This document shows positions 6,876-8,339 of a stretch of DNA of 8,339 bases, piece by piece (the stretch's first letter is position 1; every line of letters begins with the position of its first letter). Under the pieces are notes generated by a model. It worked only from the letters and a program-made list of their open reading frames with translations, searched no databases and was not told where the DNA came from. The position numbers and the translations under genes are program-made. Source of the stretch: Pseudomonadota bacterium (GTDB lineage: Bacteria > Pseudomonadota > Alphaproteobacteria > Rhizobiales > Rhizobiaceae); contig JAEZXF010000172.1 in NCBI GenBank assembly GCA_023419995.1, positions 1-8,339 on the forward strand. Direction: 5' to 3'.

Positions 6876-8312
6876 ATGACGGCAGACCTTTCCCAGAGCC
6901 TGATCCTCGCCGCCCCGGAGCTGATCCTCGCCATCGGCGCGCTGGCGCTGCTGATGATCGGCGTCTTCTCCGGCGAGCGGGCAAACACCACCGTCACCGG
7001 CCTGGCGATCGCGCTGCTCCTGGGCGCCGCCGGCTGGATGCTGCTCTTCGTCGGTGACGGCACCGCCTTCGGCGACGCCTTCGTCAGCGATCCGTTCGCG
7101 CGCCTGATGAAGCTGCTGACGCTCGGCGGCTCGGTGGTGACGCTCATCATGTCGGTCGGCTTCGCCCGCGAGGAGAAGTTCGACAAGTTCGAGTATCCGG
7201 TGCTCGTCGTCCTCTCGACCCTCGGCATGCTGCTGATGGTGTCGGCCAACGACATGCTGGCGCTCTATCTCGGCCTCGAGCTGCAGTCGCTGGCCCTCTA
7301 CGTCATCGCCGCCATCAACCGCGATTCCATCCGCTCGACCGAGGCCGGCCTGAAGTACTTCGTCCTCGGCGCGCTGTCCTCCGGCATGCTGCTCTACGGC
7401 ATCTCGCTCGTCTACGGCTATACCGGCAGCACCAGCTTCGAGACCATCGCGGCCGCGCTGACCGGCGCCGAGCGGCAGATCGGCCTCGTCTTCGGCCTGG
7501 TCTTCGTCCTTGCCGGGCTGGTCTTCAAGATCTCGGCCGTCCCGTTCCACATGTGGACGCCCGACGTCTACGAGGGCGCGCCGACGCCCGTCACCGCCTT
7601 CTTCGCCGCCGCCCCCAAGATGGCCGCGATGGCGCTGATCGTGCGGGTGACCATGGGCGCGTTCGAGCCGGTCGCCGCCGACTGGAAGCAGATCGTGGTC
7701 TTCGTCGCCATCGCCTCGATGGTGCTGGGCGCGTTCGCCGCCATCGGCCAGAAGAATATCAAGCGGCTGATGGCCTATTCGTCCATCGGCCACATGGGCT
7801 TCGCGCTGGTCGGCCTCGCCGCGAACTCGCAGGCCGGCGTGCGCGGCGTCATCATCTATATGCTGATCTACCTGGTTATGACGCTCGGCACCTTCGCCTT
7901 CATCCTCGCCATGCGCCGCAAGGAAGGCAATGTCGAGGCCATCGACGATCTCGCCGGCCTGTCGTCGACCAACCCGGTGATGGCCACGATGCTGACGATC
8001 CAGATGTTCTCGCTGGCCGGCATTCCGTGGCTCGCGGGCTTCTTCGGCAAGTGGTACGTCTTCCTCGCCGCCATCGACGCCAACCTCTACGCGCTTGCCG
8101 TCATCGGCGTGCTCGCCTCGGTCGTCGGCGCCTACTACTACATCCGCATCATCAAGATCATGTGGTTCGACGAGTCCGCTGGCGGCTTCGAGCCGATGGC
8201 CGGCGAGCTGAAGCTGGTGCTCGGCGTCTCGGGCGCGTTCGTCTTCCTGTATCCGCTGCTCGGCGGCGTCGTCGGACGCCTGGCGGAGAACGCGGCCAAG
8301 ACCTTCTTCTGA
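6876..8312 (+). CDS. nuoN: NADH-quinone oxidoreductase subunit N
   Basis: NuoN (ND2 family) is the proximal antiporter-like proton pump, next to NuoK. The protein has 478 residues, typical for alphaproteobacteria, with about 14 hydrophobic segments. Channel residues match those of E. coli NuoN: Glu135 in [13 protein letters not shown], Lys218 in [14 protein letters not shown], Lys248 in [13 protein letters not shown], and Lys392 in GFFGKWYVF. The loop after Lys218, [17 protein letters not shown], and [13 protein letters not shown] near residue 301 are diagnostic. One oddity is [11 protein letters not shown] at 383-392. This stretch is usually GIPPLAGFFGK, so residue 385 is Trp (TGG at 8028-8030) where Pro is expected. 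The gene lies 10 bases after nuoM and is the last nuo gene of the cluster. Confidence 0.98.
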   Translation: MTADLSQSLILAAPELILAIGALALLMIGVFSGERANTTVTGLAIALLLGAAGWMLLFVGDGTAFGDAFVSDPFARLMKLLTLGGSVVTLIMSVGFAREEKFDKFEYPVLVVLSTLGMLLMVSANDMLALYLGLELQSLALYVIAAINRDSIRSTEAGLKYFVLGALSSGMLLYGISLVYGYTGSTSFETIAAALTGAERQIGLVFGLVFVLAGLVFKISAVPFHMWTPDVYEGAPTPVTAFFAAAPKMAAMALIVRVTMGAFEPVAADWKQIVVFVAIASMVLGAFAAIGQKNIKRLMAYSSIGHMGFALVGLAANSQAGVRGVIIYMLIYLVMTLGTFAFILAMRRKEGNVEAIDDLAGLSSTNPVMATMLTIQMFSLAGIPWLAGFFGKWYVFLAAIDANLYALAVIGVLASVVGAYYYIRIIKIMWFDESAGGFEPMAGELKLVLGVSGAFVFLYPLLGGVVGRLAENAAKTFF

Positions 8313-8339
8313 CATAATGGGCTTCTGACGGGATGGGCT
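8313..8339 (+). other. Start of downstream spacer, possible next gene start
   Basis: Only 27 bases follow the nuoN stop. An ATG at 8317 closes after three codons with TGA. A second ATG at 8333, preceded by ACGGG, is open to the window edge. In many alphaproteobacteria birA (biotin-protein ligase) follows nuoN closely, so 8333 could be its start, but two codons cannot show this. Confidence 0.25.

Noticed and set aside
4969..6879. Same-strand open frame of 636 codons through the end of nuoL and all of nuoM
   Set aside because: It is an Arg/Pro/Ala/Gly-rich out-of-frame translation of nuoL and nuoM, whose own frames carry clear motifs.
3344..7255. Antisense open frame of 1303 codons across nuoL and nuoM
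   Set aside because: It is the mirror of GC-rich codons for hydrophobic residues: CTC, ATC and GTC read backwards as Glu, Asp and Asp. This gives a low-complexity D/E/R/H/Q protein with no domain, opposite two certain genes.
6819..8315. Antisense open frame of 498 codons opposite nuoN
   Set aside because: It has the same composition artefact: charged, low complexity, no recognisable motif, and it lies wholly against a certain gene.

Overview
The window is a stretch of a high-GC bacterial chromosome that carries the distal two thirds of a nuo operon, which encodes the proton-pumping NADH:quinone oxidoreductase (respiratory complex I). All genes lie on the + strand in the canonical order nuoG(3' end)-H-I-J-K-L-M-N. 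The proteins have alphaproteobacterial features: a 163-residue NuoI, a NuoJ with a hydrophilic C-terminal tail, NuoK ending in an acidic tail, and NuoL with the lateral-helix [10 protein letters not shown] region. Strong GC-ending codon bias and a Rhizobiales-style palindromic intergenic repeat point to Hyphomicrobiales (Rhizobiales), probably near Mesorhizobium/Phyllobacteriaceae. That placement is inferred from recall of family sequences, not from a search.

Layout. Bases 1-591 hold the C-terminal part of nuoG, which has an in-frame TAG at 280-282 although the same frame continues with typical NuoG sequence to its natural stop at 589-591. nuoH (599-1651) and nuoI (1689-2180) follow closely. 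A 251-bp non-coding gap (2181-2431) then holds a two-module palindromic repeat and two small hairpins before nuoJ. From nuoJ (2432-3052) the genes are nearly contiguous: nuoK (3055-3363), nuoL (3371-5353), nuoM (5357-6865) and nuoN (6876-8312), with gaps of 2, 7, 3 and 10 bases. The last 27 bases may contain the start of the next gene.

How the genes work together. NuoG carries Fe-S clusters in its N-terminal part (outside this window), and NuoI carries the last two tetranuclear clusters; these pass electrons from NADH towards quinone. NuoH forms the membrane heel of the quinone chamber. NuoJ and NuoK link it to the three antiporter-like subunits NuoN, NuoM and NuoL, which pump protons. The conserved Glu and Lys residues of the proton channels are present in H, K, L, M and N, so these subunits look functional.

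The region is mostly ordinary core metabolism. I see no new system here. The points worth checking are the amber codon in nuoG, the repeat between nuoI and nuoJ, and a Pro-to-Trp change in a conserved NuoN loop.
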